A stretch of DNA of 64,000 bases from Pedobacter roseus (GCF_014395225.1 NZ_CP060723.1:5394001-5458000); one strand, 5' to 3'; positions 27,673-36,953 are shown, counted from the first letter of the stretch. Translations and numbers: made by a program. The notes: generated from the letters alone by a model not told the origin.

Positions 27673-27770
27673 CCCCGATCCACTAATAGTTAATTGTATT
27701 TATTGATAACGATATAGATGAAAACTATATAGTTTGTATGAAGTATAGCGGGGTTCTATTTTTGTTTTTG

Positions 27771-27836
27771 CTGTCATGCTGAGGCACGAAGCATCTGTTT
27801 CGTAGGCTGCAGATGCTTCGTGTCTCAGCATGACAG
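27771..27836. repeat. Long palindrome with 27-bp stem
   Basis: Left arm 27771-27797 (starting CTGTCATGCTGAGG) pairs with right arm 27810-27836 at 26 of 27 positions, around a 12-base loop. It lies between the upstream end of the peroxiredoxin operon and the 3' end of the S9 peptidase gene. It could terminate transcription or be a REP-like element; there is no T-run. Confidence 0.85.
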
Positions 27837-27893
27837 TACATTCAAGGCTGCTACAAATTAACCCTGTTTTTGTTAAAACCAGAAGGGCTTAGG

Positions 27894-30278
27894 TTACTTC
27901 TTCAACGTATTCTCATACAGTTTAAATATCCTTTTATACTCATCGGTCCAGCTGCTTGGCTCAATAAAACCATGGTCTTCTACCGGGTAAACCGCAAGTT
28001 CCCAATTATTTTTACCCAGCTCTATAAAACGCTGCGTAATGCGCACAATATCCTGAAAATGCACATTTACATCCACCATGCCATGTGCCATTAAAAGGTT
28101 ACCTTTTAATTTGTCGGCGAAATAAATAGGCGAACTTCTTTTATAGGCAATCGGGTCGTTATAAGGTTCGTTTAAAATATTTGAGGTATAGCCATGGTTA
28201 TAATGTGCCCAATCGGTAACCGAACGCAAAGCAGCGCCGCTGGCAAAAACATCCGACTCGTTGAACATGGCCATCAGCGTAATAAAACCACCATAAGAGC
28301 CGCCATATAAACCAACGTGCTGCGGATTAACGCCATATTTCTCTACCAAAAACTTAACACCATCGGCCTGGTCGGTTAAATCTTTTCCACCCATGTGGCG
28401 ATAAATACCTGTACGGTGATCGCGGCCATAACCAGAACTCCCGGTATAATCGATATCGATTACGGTGTAACCATTGTCGGCCAGTAAATTATTGAACATA
28501 AATTCGCGGAAGTAAGTGCTCCAGCCAAAGTGTACATTCTGTAAATAACCCGCACCATGCACAAAAACTACCGCAGGGTGATTAGGATGTGGATTTTCTG
28601 ATTTATACACCCTTGCATAAACATCAGCTCCATAGCGGTTTTTAAAAGTAACCATATCTGGTTGACGCCATTTGTAAGAATTAAATTCGGCAGAAGTAGA
28701 TTGCGTAATCTGTACGGCTTTAGCTCCCGCTTTATTTGGCTGGAGATATAGTTCTCCGGGTTTGTCCATGTAAGAATAATTAATGGCAAGGTATTTCTCA
28801 TCAGGGGAAAGGGTAATGTCATTCAAACCTTTCATGGTGGTAATCTGAGTAAGTTCACCGCCATTTACCCCGATTTTAAAGAAATTGGTAATCCCGGGAT
28901 GTTCCTTATTCGCTTTGATATAAAACGTATTTCTATCTTTTGAGAGTTGTACGGATTGTACTTCCCATTTGCCGGCAGTGATTTGTTTTTTTTCACCTGT
29001 GGAAACGTTTACCACATAAAGGTGCGAATACCCGGTCGCTTCGCTTTGATAATAAAAGCGGTTATTATCGATCCACCCTGTGCTGCCCTGGTAAAAACCG
29101 CTAATGCCGGGACCGCCGATCCATGCTTCATCACGCTGGCGGTCGATCAAAGTAAATTTTCCTGTTAAAGCATCTAGTTTTAAAATCCAGCGGTCTTTAT
29201 TATCGGTAGAAGTAGCCACAACAATTGCAGAACTTCCATTATCATTCCAAAGCGGACCAAAGAAGTTTACTGGGCGATCCGCATTTTTCTTTTTCAAAGT
29301 ATCCAGTTCGTTTGGATAATCTTTCAGGTAATCAGGCAGGTCTTTTATGCCGGTAATGGTCGAAGTCTGGATCGCATAAACGGTATCCCGTTGCGTATCA
29401 TAAATAAAACCCTGCGAGGTATTTTCGTTTTCTCCAACCTTGGTCCTTCCCGGAATATCTTCAGTGTAACCTGAGGAAGTAACATAGTTTGGAACTATGG
29501 TGTTATGGTTGTTCTGCGCAGGCGTAGTGAGCTTGTAGGTAATAAAATGTCCATCAGGACTAATGATTACCCCGTTTAAAAACTTATCTTCTGTATATAA
29601 TTCTTTTAACGGTTTTGTATCTGCAGCGGTATTCCCAAAGCGGCCTCTTCCTCCGCGTGAACCGTTTTTGGCCTCGGCGTTTCGTTTTTTAATAATATCG
29701 AAGAGTTCGGTTTGTTGCGCTTTTAACCATTTATCCTGTTCGGTAGCCGGTTTGCTTTCTGCTCTTCCGGCTTTTTTACCTTTAACAAAATTGGTAAGCT
29801 GTTTGGTTTCTGCTGATTTTAAATCAACCCCGAAAAGATTATCGCCCAATTGGTAAACAACATTACCATTGGTTAAAAAAACCGGACTGCTTTCCCGTTC
29901 CTGCGTGCTGGTTAAGCGCGTTTCCTTATTCGTTTTGAAGTTCTGTAAATAAATATCACCGCTTTTTTCTACTAACCCAAGGGAGCGATCGGCATTGTAG
30001 GTGTAATTTAAACTTAAAAGTTTTTCATCTTCCTTTTCTGCTGCTTTAACAGGTTTAGAAGAAGTTGCCGAAACTTTGAATAATTCTTCTTTGACTTTAT
30101 TTTCAGGGTTCCAGTTAAAATATAGGGTTTTGCTATCAGCCGTCCAGCGGAAATTAGTTGGCGAAATACCCATCCATTTTGGGTCGCGCATAATTTTTTC
30201 GACAGTTAAAGGGGCCAATTGTTGCGCAAAAGCATATTCGCCTGTGCAAAGCAAAAGGAAAAGTAAATATTTCTTCAT
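27894..30278 (-). CDS. S9-family prolyl oligopeptidase / DPP IV-like peptidase
   Basis: About 794 aa from ATG 30278, the start that gives a direct signal peptide (MKKYLLFLLLCTGEYAFAQ); an ATG 21 nt upstream is less likely. The N-terminal ~500 residues form a beta-propeller, and the C-terminal alpha/beta hydrolase has nucleophile LYGGSYGGF, Asp in AHGMVDVNVH and His in VEDHGF. A basic insert (NGSRGGRGRFG) interrupts the propeller. It would cleave short peptides in the periplasm, probably after Pro or small residues. Confidence 0.93.
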   Translation of the reverse strand: MKKYLLFLLLCTGEYAFAQQLAPLTVEKIMRDPKWMGISPTNFRWTADSKTLYFNWNPENKVKEELFKVSATSSKPVKAAEKEDEKLLSLNYTYNADRSLGLVEKSGDIYLQNFKTNKETRLTSTQERESSPVFLTNGNVVYQLGDNLFGVDLKSAETKQLTNFVKGKKAGRAESKPATEQDKWLKAQQTELFDIIKKRNAEAKNGSRGGRGRFGNTAADTKPLKELYTEDKFLNGVIISPDGHFITYKLTTPAQNNHNTIVPNYVTSSGYTEDIPGRTKVGENENTSQGFIYDTQRDTVYAIQTSTITGIKDLPDYLKDYPNELDTLKKKNADRPVNFFGPLWNDNGSSAIVVATSTDNKDRWILKLDALTGKFTLIDRQRDEAWIGGPGISGFYQGSTGWIDNNRFYYQSEATGYSHLYVVNVSTGEKKQITAGKWEVQSVQLSKDRNTFYIKANKEHPGITNFFKIGVNGGELTQITTMKGLNDITLSPDEKYLAINYSYMDKPGELYLQPNKAGAKAVQITQSTSAEFNSYKWRQPDMVTFKNRYGADVYARVYKSENPHPNHPAVVFVHGAGYLQNVHFGWSTYFREFMFNNLLADNGYTVIDIDYTGSSGYGRDHRTGIYRHMGGKDLTDQADGVKFLVEKYGVNPQHVGLYGGSYGGFITLMAMFNESDVFASGAALRSVTDWAHYNHGYTSNILNEPYNDPIAYKRSSPIYFADKLKGNLLMAHGMVDVNVHFQDIVRITQRFIELGKNNWELAVYPVEDHGFIEPSSWTDEYKRIFKLYENTLKK

Positions 30279-30432
30279 GAATTTTAGGTTTGGATGCAAT
30301 TTAGGTAAAGTGCTACCTAATTTTAAAAGGAAATGGAAATGTTACAACGCCCCAGCTGTATAAGTTAACTACAGATAAAAAGGATGAACACAGATAAAAT
30401 TTGAAATTATATACTTAATCTGTGGTTAATCA

Positions 30433-31617
30433 CTAACGGATCACCCTGCCGGTTTTATCTACGTTCACCACATCGAAAGGCTTTAAATACTCGTTTATGA
30501 TGACTGCAAACTCACGCCTGGTCAATACTTTTTTAAGATCATAATTACTGTTAAACCTATAACTTTTGTTCCATTTTTTCTGCAGCTCGTCATTTGTGGC
30601 TTCAATTGATTTATTACCTACATAACAAACCATAGAAATCGTATTTTCCAGGTTAATAGGAATATTCTGATGATCATCGAACCAGATCTGCGCTTTGTAA
30701 TAATACGCTTTGATCGGTTCTTTAATTTCTTTATAAGTAACTTCTTTTTCAGGCGCAAAATAGGCTTTTCCCTGTGTAATTTCTGCTTTGATAATCCCTG
30801 TTATACCCACTTTTTGAATCGCTAACCAGTTGGAGTCCGTTATTTTAACATCCTCAAAGGGCATTAATGCGTGTTTGTAAGCCAATAACTCACCCTGGAT
30901 CCTTTTTAAATTTGATAAACTGGTTTTAGTGTCAAAAAATGCGGCATAAGCTGCGGTTGCCCCAGCTGCTTGTCCAATTTCAAATTGATCTTTAGAGATA
31001 TAAAGCAGGTTTTCCTGATCTGGGATCAATAAGCTGTACAGGGATAAAAAGCTGGCTCCTGAAGAAATCCTGGATACCGTTGTCCGGTAAGTATTTTCAT
31101 TATAGTTTAACGGACTTGAAGATGCTGGATTTAAAGCAGAGATTTTTAATTCAGCAAGCAATTTTTCAGGGTTATCGGCCAGCACAAGAACTTTGGCTTT
31201 AATACTTTTATCTTTGGTCAATTTCGCTTCCCATCCACTGCCAGAGCGTTTAATTTCTGTGTAAGCAGTATTGTTGATGACGTTTAAAAGTAAGGTGCTA
31301 TCTACAACAATTACTTTCGCCCGGTTTTTTTTATCCGGTTTTGGTTTTGGGGTTTCCAAACTTTTCGCATTTTCCGTTTCCCGCTTTAAAAAACTTTGGT
31401 AAAAAGACATTAGTGCCCTTTTAGTTTCAGCAATTTTATTTAAATCCAACTGTTCTTTTTGGGTAAGCAGGATGGTTTTTACGCCCGATTTAAAAGACTG
31501 AAAAGATGCGGCGTAAGCAGCATCGCCATTGCCGATTACCAGTACATCTGTTTTTATGGTTTGGGCATGGATAACCAGGGGAATTATGAATGCGAAAACA
31601 AAAAACAATCTTTTCAT
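30433..31617 (-). CDS. Secreted FAD-dependent-oxidoreductase-like protein, diverged
   Basis: 394 aa with a signal peptide (MKRLFFVFAFIIPLVIHAQ). A Rossmann-like start (TDVLVIGNGDAAYAASFQSF) and FEIGQAAGATAAYAAF in the middle resemble the FAD_oxidored family (the xanthan-lyase-associated group). The first glycine motif reads GNGDAA, lacking the third Gly of GxGxxG, and the region between both motifs is shorter than usual. The C-terminus (LTRREFAVIINEYLKPF) looks like a small added domain. FAD binding is uncertain; it may be a catalytically altered relative. Confidence 0.65.
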   Translation of the reverse strand: MKRLFFVFAFIIPLVIHAQTIKTDVLVIGNGDAAYAASFQSFKSGVKTILLTQKEQLDLNKIAETKRALMSFYQSFLKRETENAKSLETPKPKPDKKNRAKVIVVDSTLLLNVINNTAYTEIKRSGSGWEAKLTKDKSIKAKVLVLADNPEKLLAELKISALNPASSSPLNYNENTYRTTVSRISSGASFLSLYSLLIPDQENLLYISKDQFEIGQAAGATAAYAAFFDTKTSLSNLKRIQGELLAYKHALMPFEDVKITDSNWLAIQKVGITGIIKAEITQGKAYFAPEKEVTYKEIKEPIKAYYYKAQIWFDDHQNIPINLENTISMVCYVGNKSIEATNDELQKKWNKSYRFNSNYDLKKVLTRREFAVIINEYLKPFDVVNVDKTGRVIR

Positions 31618-31750
31618 CTTTTAATGTTAAAATTTGCTGCAATATGCTTTAAATGAATGAATTTTTAATGAAAACAATGCATTTTAACTAAATTTAACTC
31701 GTAATTTCAGGAAAATCGATTAGGGTAGAAGCAAATAATATCAGGTAATT

Positions 31751-33148
31751 ATGCAACAACAGATAAAGTCGGTTTTCGATTTACAGCAAAAATATAAATT
31801 CGATTTACGCAGAACAGATGCTAAAACCCGTATCGGTAAGCTAAAATTACTTAAGCAGGCTTTAGAAAAGGCCGAAGATGAAATATTTGCCGCTTTAGAA
31901 AAGGATCTGCGTAAAAACCGTTTTGAAAGTGCGGTAACTGAACTGTATTTTACCTACGCTGAAATCGATTTTGCCATCAAAAAGTTGAAAGGGTGGATGA
32001 GGCCCAAATCGGCAGGCAGAACCATGAGTAATTTTTTTGCGGGCAATAAAATTTATTATGAACCCAAAGGCGTTTGTTTGATTATTGCCCCATGGAATTA
32101 CCCATTACAATTGATGATGAGCCCTTTGGTTTCGGCAATAGCGGCAGGAAATTGTGTGATCTTTAAACCATCCGAATTAAGCGAAGCAACTGCTGGCCTA
32201 ATCAGTAAGTTAATTGCAGCCACTTTTGAACCTAAAGAAATTGCCTGTTTTGAAGGAGATGCGGATATTTCTACAGAGTTGTTGAAACTCCCTTTTGACC
32301 ATATCTTTTTCACGGGAAGCACCGCAATTGGCAAAGTGGTGATGGGGGCAGCCGCAAAAAACCTGACCTCGGTTACTTTAGAGCTTGGTGGAAAATCGCC
32401 AGTTATTGTAGAAGGAACCTGTGATATTAAAAAGGCTGCTGAAAAAATCGCATGGGGCAAATTGGTTAACGCAGGGCAGACCTGTATTGCACCGGATTAT
32501 GTGCTGATCGAAGAGAATAAGCGGAATGATTTTATCGAACATTACAAACTTGCAGTCCGAAAAATGTTCGGTGAAGGTGCTGGAATTAATAAAAACGATT
32601 ATGCGAAAATAATTAACGATAAACAGTTTAAGCGTCTAAATAAATTAAAGGAAGATGCAATTGCCGATGGAGCAGTACTAACTTTTGGAGGCGAAACAGA
32701 TGAGAAAAGTTTAACCCTGATGCCCACGCTTTTAACTTCGGTAAACAAAAAAAGCGCCATCATGCAAGAAGAAATATTTGGTCCCATTTTGCCTGTTATT
32801 ACCTTTAAAAGTTTGCAGGAGGCGATTGATTTAGTGAACAGCAAAAATAAACCTTTGGCACTTTATATCTTTTCAGATAACAAACAGCATCAGCATAAAA
32901 TCATTAACGAAACCAGTGCTGGCGGAACCTGCATAAACGATGTACTGATTCATATCAGTAATCCTAATTTGCCTTTTGGTGGTGTTAACAGTAGTGGGAT
33001 TGGAAGCTGCCACGGTGTTTTTGGCTTTAAAACCTTTTCGCACGAAAGGGCAGTGGTTTTTCAATCAAAATTGGGTTTAACCAAGATGATTTATCCTCCT
33101 TATGCACCAAAAATGGGTTTATTGAAATGGTTGAAAAAATTGATGTAA
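31751..33148 (+). CDS. Aldehyde dehydrogenase (class 3-like)
   Basis: 465 aa, the length of ALDH3/coniferyl-type enzymes. Catalytic Glu in LELGGKSPVIV, catalytic Cys in NAGQTCIAPDYVL, cofactor site IIAPWNYPLQL and FTGSTAIGKVV. NAD(P)+-dependent oxidation of medium- or long-chain or aromatic aldehydes is typical. The protein ends with a basic tail (KMGLLKWLKKLM), which in this class can mediate membrane contact. Stands alone. Confidence 0.95.
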   Translation: MQQQIKSVFDLQQKYKFDLRRTDAKTRIGKLKLLKQALEKAEDEIFAALEKDLRKNRFESAVTELYFTYAEIDFAIKKLKGWMRPKSAGRTMSNFFAGNKIYYEPKGVCLIIAPWNYPLQLMMSPLVSAIAAGNCVIFKPSELSEATAGLISKLIAATFEPKEIACFEGDADISTELLKLPFDHIFFTGSTAIGKVVMGAAAKNLTSVTLELGGKSPVIVEGTCDIKKAAEKIAWGKLVNAGQTCIAPDYVLIEENKRNDFIEHYKLAVRKMFGEGAGINKNDYAKIINDKQFKRLNKLKEDAIADGAVLTFGGETDEKSLTLMPTLLTSVNKKSAIMQEEIFGPILPVITFKSLQEAIDLVNSKNKPLALYIFSDNKQHQHKIINETSAGGTCINDVLIHISNPNLPFGGVNSSGIGSCHGVFGFKTFSHERAVVFQSKLGLTKMIYPPYAPKMGLLKWLKKLM

Positions 33149-33256
33149 TTGCAGTTATTGTTTTAATGTTGGAACGTTATAATGTTCGAAGGTTAGGTTC
33201 AATTTTTCAACATTTAACATTACAACAGATCCAATAATTCTCCTTATTTTGGTTCC

Positions 33257-33781
33257 ATGGATTTAGAACAGCTTAAGTACCCTATAGGTCAATTTGCTAT
33301 GCCTGATATTTTCGATCAAAAACAGATTGATATCTGGATATCTGAAATAGAGGCTTTGCCGGGCCAAATTAAAAAGGCTACAAAAAATCTGACAAATGAA
33401 GAACTAAACCAAACCTATCGGCCCGGAGGCTGGACATTGAGACAGGTTGTTCATCATGTCCCTGATAGTCATATTAATGCCTATATCCGGTTTAAGCAAG
33501 CCGTTACTGAGGACATTCCGGTAATCAGGCCATATTATGAGGAACGCTGGGCAGAAACCGAAGAAGCAAAAAATGGTGATATCAAATTGTCGATAGAGCT
33601 GTTAACAGGCTTACATCAGCGTTGGGTTGCTTTTTTAAAAACATTAAAAGTAGAAGATTACCAAAGAAAATATATTCATCCGGCACACAATAAAGAACTC
33701 ACTTTGGCAAATATGCTGGGTATGTACGCCTGGCATGGAAAACATCACCTGGCACACCTTACCAATACCATAACAAAATGA
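33257..33781 (+). CDS. YfiT/BstA-like DinB-fold metal-dependent transferase
   Basis: 174 aa with the DinB four-helix layout and the three metal-ligand His: VHHVPDSH and WHGKHHLAH, plus RPGGWTLRQV ahead of the first. Annotated relatives are bacillithiol transferases that conjugate thiols to electrophiles; whether this organism makes bacillithiol cannot be seen here. Start follows the pattern LKYPIGQF conserved in this family. Its stop overlaps the next ATG by 4 nt. Confidence 0.9.
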   Translation: MDLEQLKYPIGQFAMPDIFDQKQIDIWISEIEALPGQIKKATKNLTNEELNQTYRPGGWTLRQVVHHVPDSHINAYIRFKQAVTEDIPVIRPYYEERWAETEEAKNGDIKLSIELLTGLHQRWVAFLKTLKVEDYQRKYIHPAHNKELTLANMLGMYAWHGKHHLAHLTNTITK

Positions 33782-34254
33782 AAAGAATCTATTTATACTC
33801 CTTGATTTTATTTCTTGTTGGTTCTTACAGCAATGTTAAAGCGCAAAAGGATCCATCAAAAACCTTTTCTTTTGTGTTAGGCTCATGGGAAATGCAAACG
33901 CCCAAAGGTAAAATTGTGGAGCAATGGGGCCAGGGTGCCGATAAAATACTGAAAGGCAAAAGTTATCGCGTTAATGCAAAAGGAGATAGTATACTTACTG
34001 AAACATTACAGATCAGAAAAATAGGAAAAGATGTTTTCTATTGTTCAACGGTTGCCAATCAGAACGAAGGGAAAGAAGTATGTTTTAAGCTTATCTCCAC
34101 AAAGGATCAGATTTATATTTTCGAAAATGCGGCACACGATTTTCCGCAAAGAATAGTTTACCAAAACCAGGGCAGAAGTGAAATGCTCGCCTGGATTGAA
34201 GGCGAGCTTGATGGCAAAAGCCGAAAATCGGAGTTTAGGTATAAGCGGCAATAA
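33778..34254 (+). CDS. Secreted DUF6265-like protein
   Basis: 158 aa with a signal peptide (LYSLILFLVGSYSNVKAQ). The body has FSFVLGSWEMQTPKGKIVEQW and ENAAHDFPQRIVYQ, features I associate with DUF6265, a lipocalin-like beta fold of unknown function. Translationally coupled to the YfiT-like gene by an ATGA overlap. Confidence 0.75.
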   Translation: MKRIYLYSLILFLVGSYSNVKAQKDPSKTFSFVLGSWEMQTPKGKIVEQWGQGADKILKGKSYRVNAKGDSILTETLQIRKIGKDVFYCSTVANQNEGKEVCFKLISTKDQIYIFENAAHDFPQRIVYQNQGRSEMLAWIEGELDGKSRKSEFRYKRQ

Positions 34255-34295
34255 TCTAATTTTTATATAAATAGGATCTATAACAAAGTTGCTTC

Positions 34296-34326
34296 TTGTT
34301 GGTTTACACTGTTATACGTATATTTG
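34296..34326 (+). promoter_or_regulatory. Promoter of the toxin-antitoxin pair
   Basis: TTG (34296-34298), 20 nt, TATATTTG (34319-34326). The antitoxin ATG follows at 34344. Confidence 0.7.
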
Positions 34327-34343
34327 AATAAATCACACGCGTT

Positions 34344-34583
34344 ATGACAACTAAGTTAACATTGACTGTACAGAAATCGACTATTGAAAAAGCAAAATCT
34401 TATGCAAAGCAAACTGGGCGTAGCTTATCTGAATTGGTTGAAAAGTATTTAGAAACCATTACGCTTAATGAGGTAACTACTGTTTCGTCAAAGTTAAGAA
34501 GTATTGTTGGAGCGGTAAAACTCCCAGATGATTTTGATGATGCTGCTGAACTTCATGATTATTTTGAAAATAAGCATCTATGA
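34344..34583 (+). CDS. DUF6364-like antitoxin (ribbon-helix-helix type)
   Basis: 79 aa. The N-terminus LTLTVQKSTIEKAKSYAKQT followed by GRSLSELVEKYLE matches a ribbon-helix-helix DNA-binding motif; the acidic C-terminus (DDFDDAAELHDYF) would wrap and inhibit the toxin. Overlaps the PIN gene by 4 nt (ATGA). It should also repress its own promoter, as is usual for such antitoxins. Confidence 0.88.
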   Translation: MTTKLTLTVQKSTIEKAKSYAKQTGRSLSELVEKYLETITLNEVTTVSSKLRSIVGAVKLPDDFDDAAELHDYFENKHL

Positions 34584-34993
34584 AAAGGATTTTTGTTGAT
34601 ACGAATATTATTGTTGATTTAATCGCAGATAGAAGACCTTTCAGCAAATTTGCTATAGAACTTTTCGAAAAAGCGGAACGTAAAGAAGTTCAGTTGTTTA
34701 CCTCTTCGCATTCAATAGCGACAACGCATTATTTATTAAAAAAATATCTTGAGGAACGGACTTTAAGGGAGGTTATTTATAATGTACTTGAATATATTCA
34801 AGTTATTGCAATAGATCAGGATATTATTAAAAAAGGATTAAAATCTAAACATAAAGACTTCGAAGATGCCTTGCAGATACTTTGTGCTTATAAGATAGAA
34901 AAGCTGGATTACATTGTTACCAGAAATATTAAAGATTTCAAAGATTCAGAAATCCCAGCTTTTCCACCTGATGAGCTTTTGACTAAAATTTAA
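34580..34993 (+). CDS. VapC-like PIN-domain ribonuclease toxin
   Basis: 137 aa. The PIN acidic residues are in place: first Asp in IFVDTNIIVDLIADRRP, central Glu/Asp in HKDFEDALQILCA and the last Asp in IVTRNIKDFKDS. Such toxins cut tRNA or rRNA when released from the antitoxin. It ends one base before the convergent HMA-MauE gene, so the two genes abut tail to tail with no room for a terminator. Confidence 0.92.
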   Translation: MKRIFVDTNIIVDLIADRRPFSKFAIELFEKAERKEVQLFTSSHSIATTHYLLKKYLEERTLREVIYNVLEYIQVIAIDQDIIKKGLKSKHKDFEDALQILCAYKIEKLDYIVTRNIKDFKDSEIPAFPPDELLTKI

Positions 34994-35713
34994 CTACATC
35001 AAAATCAACATGGCTGCGCTCATGGCAATCATAATCGCATCTTCAACAATTGTTACGGTACTCATGGGTAAGTTAAACACCGCACCCAGGCAAGCACATT
35101 GAATTTTCTTTTTGTTTAAAACGCTTTCCAAAACACCAAGGATACTGATAGTCATTACGATGAGGGTGACCCAATTCACAATAACAGGCGATAGGTTTAA
35201 TGCAAAGGATAAGCCTAAACCTAATTCGATAAAAGCATAGATATAACCCCATGCGCTGAATTTTTTAGCCACGATATCGTACATGGCATAACTCTCCGCA
35301 AAGGCTTTTAAGTTGAGCATTTTAAAGAAAGAAAAGGTCAGGAAGAAACCCGCCATAAAAATGCGCATAAAGACCATAAAGTTGATGGCATTATCTTGCC
35401 ACGAAACCACTAACGATATTGCGGTTACATATCCGAATATCAACAGAATGGGTTTGTATGTTTCGGCCCACGATTTTGCTTCTTCAAGCGTTTCATTGTG
35501 ATGCACAGCCGAAATTTGATATTTACTGTCGTTACCGCCCAGAGCTTGTTGCAAGCTATCTAAACCGATGTGCTTATCCATACTAATGGTAGCGCTATTC
35601 GTGTCCTTTGAGACCTCAACTGAGGTTACATCTGGTAAAACAAGCAGGTTACTTTTAACTTTATTTTCGCAACCGCCACAGGTCATGCCCGTGAGTTGAT
35701 AAGTATGTGTCAT
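34994..35713 (-). CDS. Heavy-metal-associated domain fused to MauE-like membrane protein
   Basis: 239 aa. Residues 1-70 are an HMA domain with metal site GMTCGGCENKV. From ~85 there are four or five membrane helices in the MauE/DoxX-like layout, with cysteines in KIQCACLGAVFNLPM near the third-last helix. It probably receives a soft metal or thiol-redox equivalents at the inner membrane (inference). A -7 box (TAAATTTG) lies 16 nt upstream. Confidence 0.85.
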   Translation of the reverse strand: MTHTYQLTGMTCGGCENKVKSNLLVLPDVTSVEVSKDTNSATISMDKHIGLDSLQQALGGNDSKYQISAVHHNETLEEAKSWAETYKPILLIFGYVTAISLVVSWQDNAINFMVFMRIFMAGFFLTFSFFKMLNLKAFAESYAMYDIVAKKFSAWGYIYAFIELGLGLSFALNLSPVIVNWVTLIVMTISILGVLESVLNKKKIQCACLGAVFNLPMSTVTIVEDAIMIAMSAAMLILM

Positions 35714-35729
35714 GATTAAATTATTTCTA

Positions 35730-35737
35730 CAAATTTA
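35730..35737 (-). promoter_or_regulatory. -7 box of the HMA-MauE gene
   Basis: TAAATTTG on the minus strand, 16 nt before the ATG. No clear -33 TTG. Confidence 0.45.
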
Positions 35738-35907
35738 CCGCTTCAATGAGCGATAAGCGTTACAGAATAATCATAAAGTTTTATAGAATTTTGTGTTACT
35801 GTCATTCTGCGGGACATAGGTCTTTTCTAGCGAAAAATTTTACGAAGCTTTTGTTATTTTCTTAATGACCTTAATTTCTTAATGGTAAATTTCCAAAATA
35901 TACTTTT

Positions 35908-35934
35908 GACCATTAAGGAGTTAAGAAAATTAAG
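35908..35934 (-). repeat. 27-nt dispersed repeat (copy 1)
   Basis: On the minus strand CTTAATTTTCTTAACT followed by CCTTAATGGTC; it matches 58636-58662 at 26 of 27 positions. A partly inverted variant precedes it (CCTTAATTTCTTAATGG, ~35869-35885). The 283-base gap 35714-35996 otherwise holds only AT-rich sequence and a short GTCATTCTGCGGGAC fragment of a dispersed element. Confidence 0.7.
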
Positions 35935-35996
35935 ATTCAAGCTCCGTTTAAAACAGCTAAAACAAGTTCTTTGGTGATTCGTTTCTCCCTAGACCA

Positions 35997-36821
35997 TTAC
36001 CCCACCAAAACCGAAGTCATCGTTAACGAACCGCCCACGGCTTTATCATTAAAGAACGAAACCTCTTCCTTATCGTTTTTCATTCCAAGGGTGTAAATAA
36101 GGGGCAAATAATGTTCTGGAGTAGGAATGGCCAGCATGGCATCGCTGCCAAGGTTGCGGTAATTGATTAAAGGTTGATAATCGCCGTTAGCAATTAAATT
36201 TTTGAATTTATCGTTCATTTCAATTGCCCAATCGTAACCGCCACCGTTAATCATTTCCCAGCTTAGCATACGCAGGTTATGCACCATATTGCCACTGCCG
36301 ATAACCAGCACGCCTTTTTTACGGAGCGCATAAATTTCTTTGGCAATTTCATAATGTTGCGCCGGTGATTTGGTATAATCGATACTCAATTGCAAAACAG
36401 GAATATCCGCATTTGGATACATGTGCCTTACCACTGTCCATGTGCCATGATCCAGGCCCCAATCGTGGTCTAAACCAACAGGGGTTGAGTGGATTAAGCC
36501 AGGTATTTCTGCCGCCAGCTTCGGATCGCCCGGAGCAGGATATTGAACATCGAAAAGTGCCTGTGGAAAACCACCAAAATCGTGGATGGTACTTGGAAAA
36601 TCCATTGCAGTTACAAAAGTACCGTGGGTATACCAATGTGCCGATACCACCAAAACAGCTTTTGGAACAGGGATCTGTTTTGCCAAATCTATCCAACTAT
36701 CACTAAACTCATTATTTTCAATCCCGTTCATAGGTGAGCCATGGCCAATAAAAAGCGTTGGCATTAGATCCGTTTGAGGCAAGCGTTGAGTAAAGTTTCT
36801 GAATTGGGATAGTGCAGACAT
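35997..36821 (-). CDS. ygiD: 4,5-DOPA dioxygenase extradiol (YgiD/LigB family)
   Basis: 274 aa. The metal-site motifs of class III extradiol dioxygenases are visible: LFIGHGSPMN, VVSAHWYTHG, LDHDWGLDHGTWTVVRHMYP, and GSGNMVHNLR. The enzyme class opens the catechol ring of L-DOPA or similar diphenols. Flanked by dispersed repeats, no operon partner. The start at 36821 is the usual family start; an ATG at 36764 (MPTLFIGHG) would remove a short N-terminal extension. Confidence 0.93.
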   Translation of the reverse strand: MSALSQFRNFTQRLPQTDLMPTLFIGHGSPMNGIENNEFSDSWIDLAKQIPVPKAVLVVSAHWYTHGTFVTAMDFPSTIHDFGGFPQALFDVQYPAPGDPKLAAEIPGLIHSTPVGLDHDWGLDHGTWTVVRHMYPNADIPVLQLSIDYTKSPAQHYEIAKEIYALRKKGVLVIGSGNMVHNLRMLSWEMINGGGYDWAIEMNDKFKNLIANGDYQPLINYRNLGSDAMLAIPTPEHYLPLIYTLGMKNDKEEVSFFNDKAVGGSLTMTSVLVG

Positions 36822-36840
36822 GGGTATTCTATTTAAATAA

Positions 36841-36946
36841 TCGTCATTTCGACCGAAGTGGAGAAATCCTTGAAGTTTCTAACCATTACGGGCTAAAAGA
36901 TCTCTCTCCCGAACGTTCGGGACTGCGCTCCAGTCGAGATGACGAT
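36841..36946. repeat. Dispersed palindrome, GTCATTTCGAC type, with embedded 16-bp palindrome
   Basis: Outer ends TCGTCATTTCGACCGAAG and GTCGAGATGACGA are inverted. The interior carries the perfect palindrome TCCCGAACGTTCGGGA (36907-36922). It fills the whole gap between the dioxygenase and yceI genes. Confidence 0.7.
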
Positions 36947-36953
36947 TTATGAA

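Noticed and set aside
36349..36706. Overlapping 113-115-aa frames on both strands inside the dioxygenase gene
   Set aside because: Shadow frames of a well-conserved metal-site coding region.
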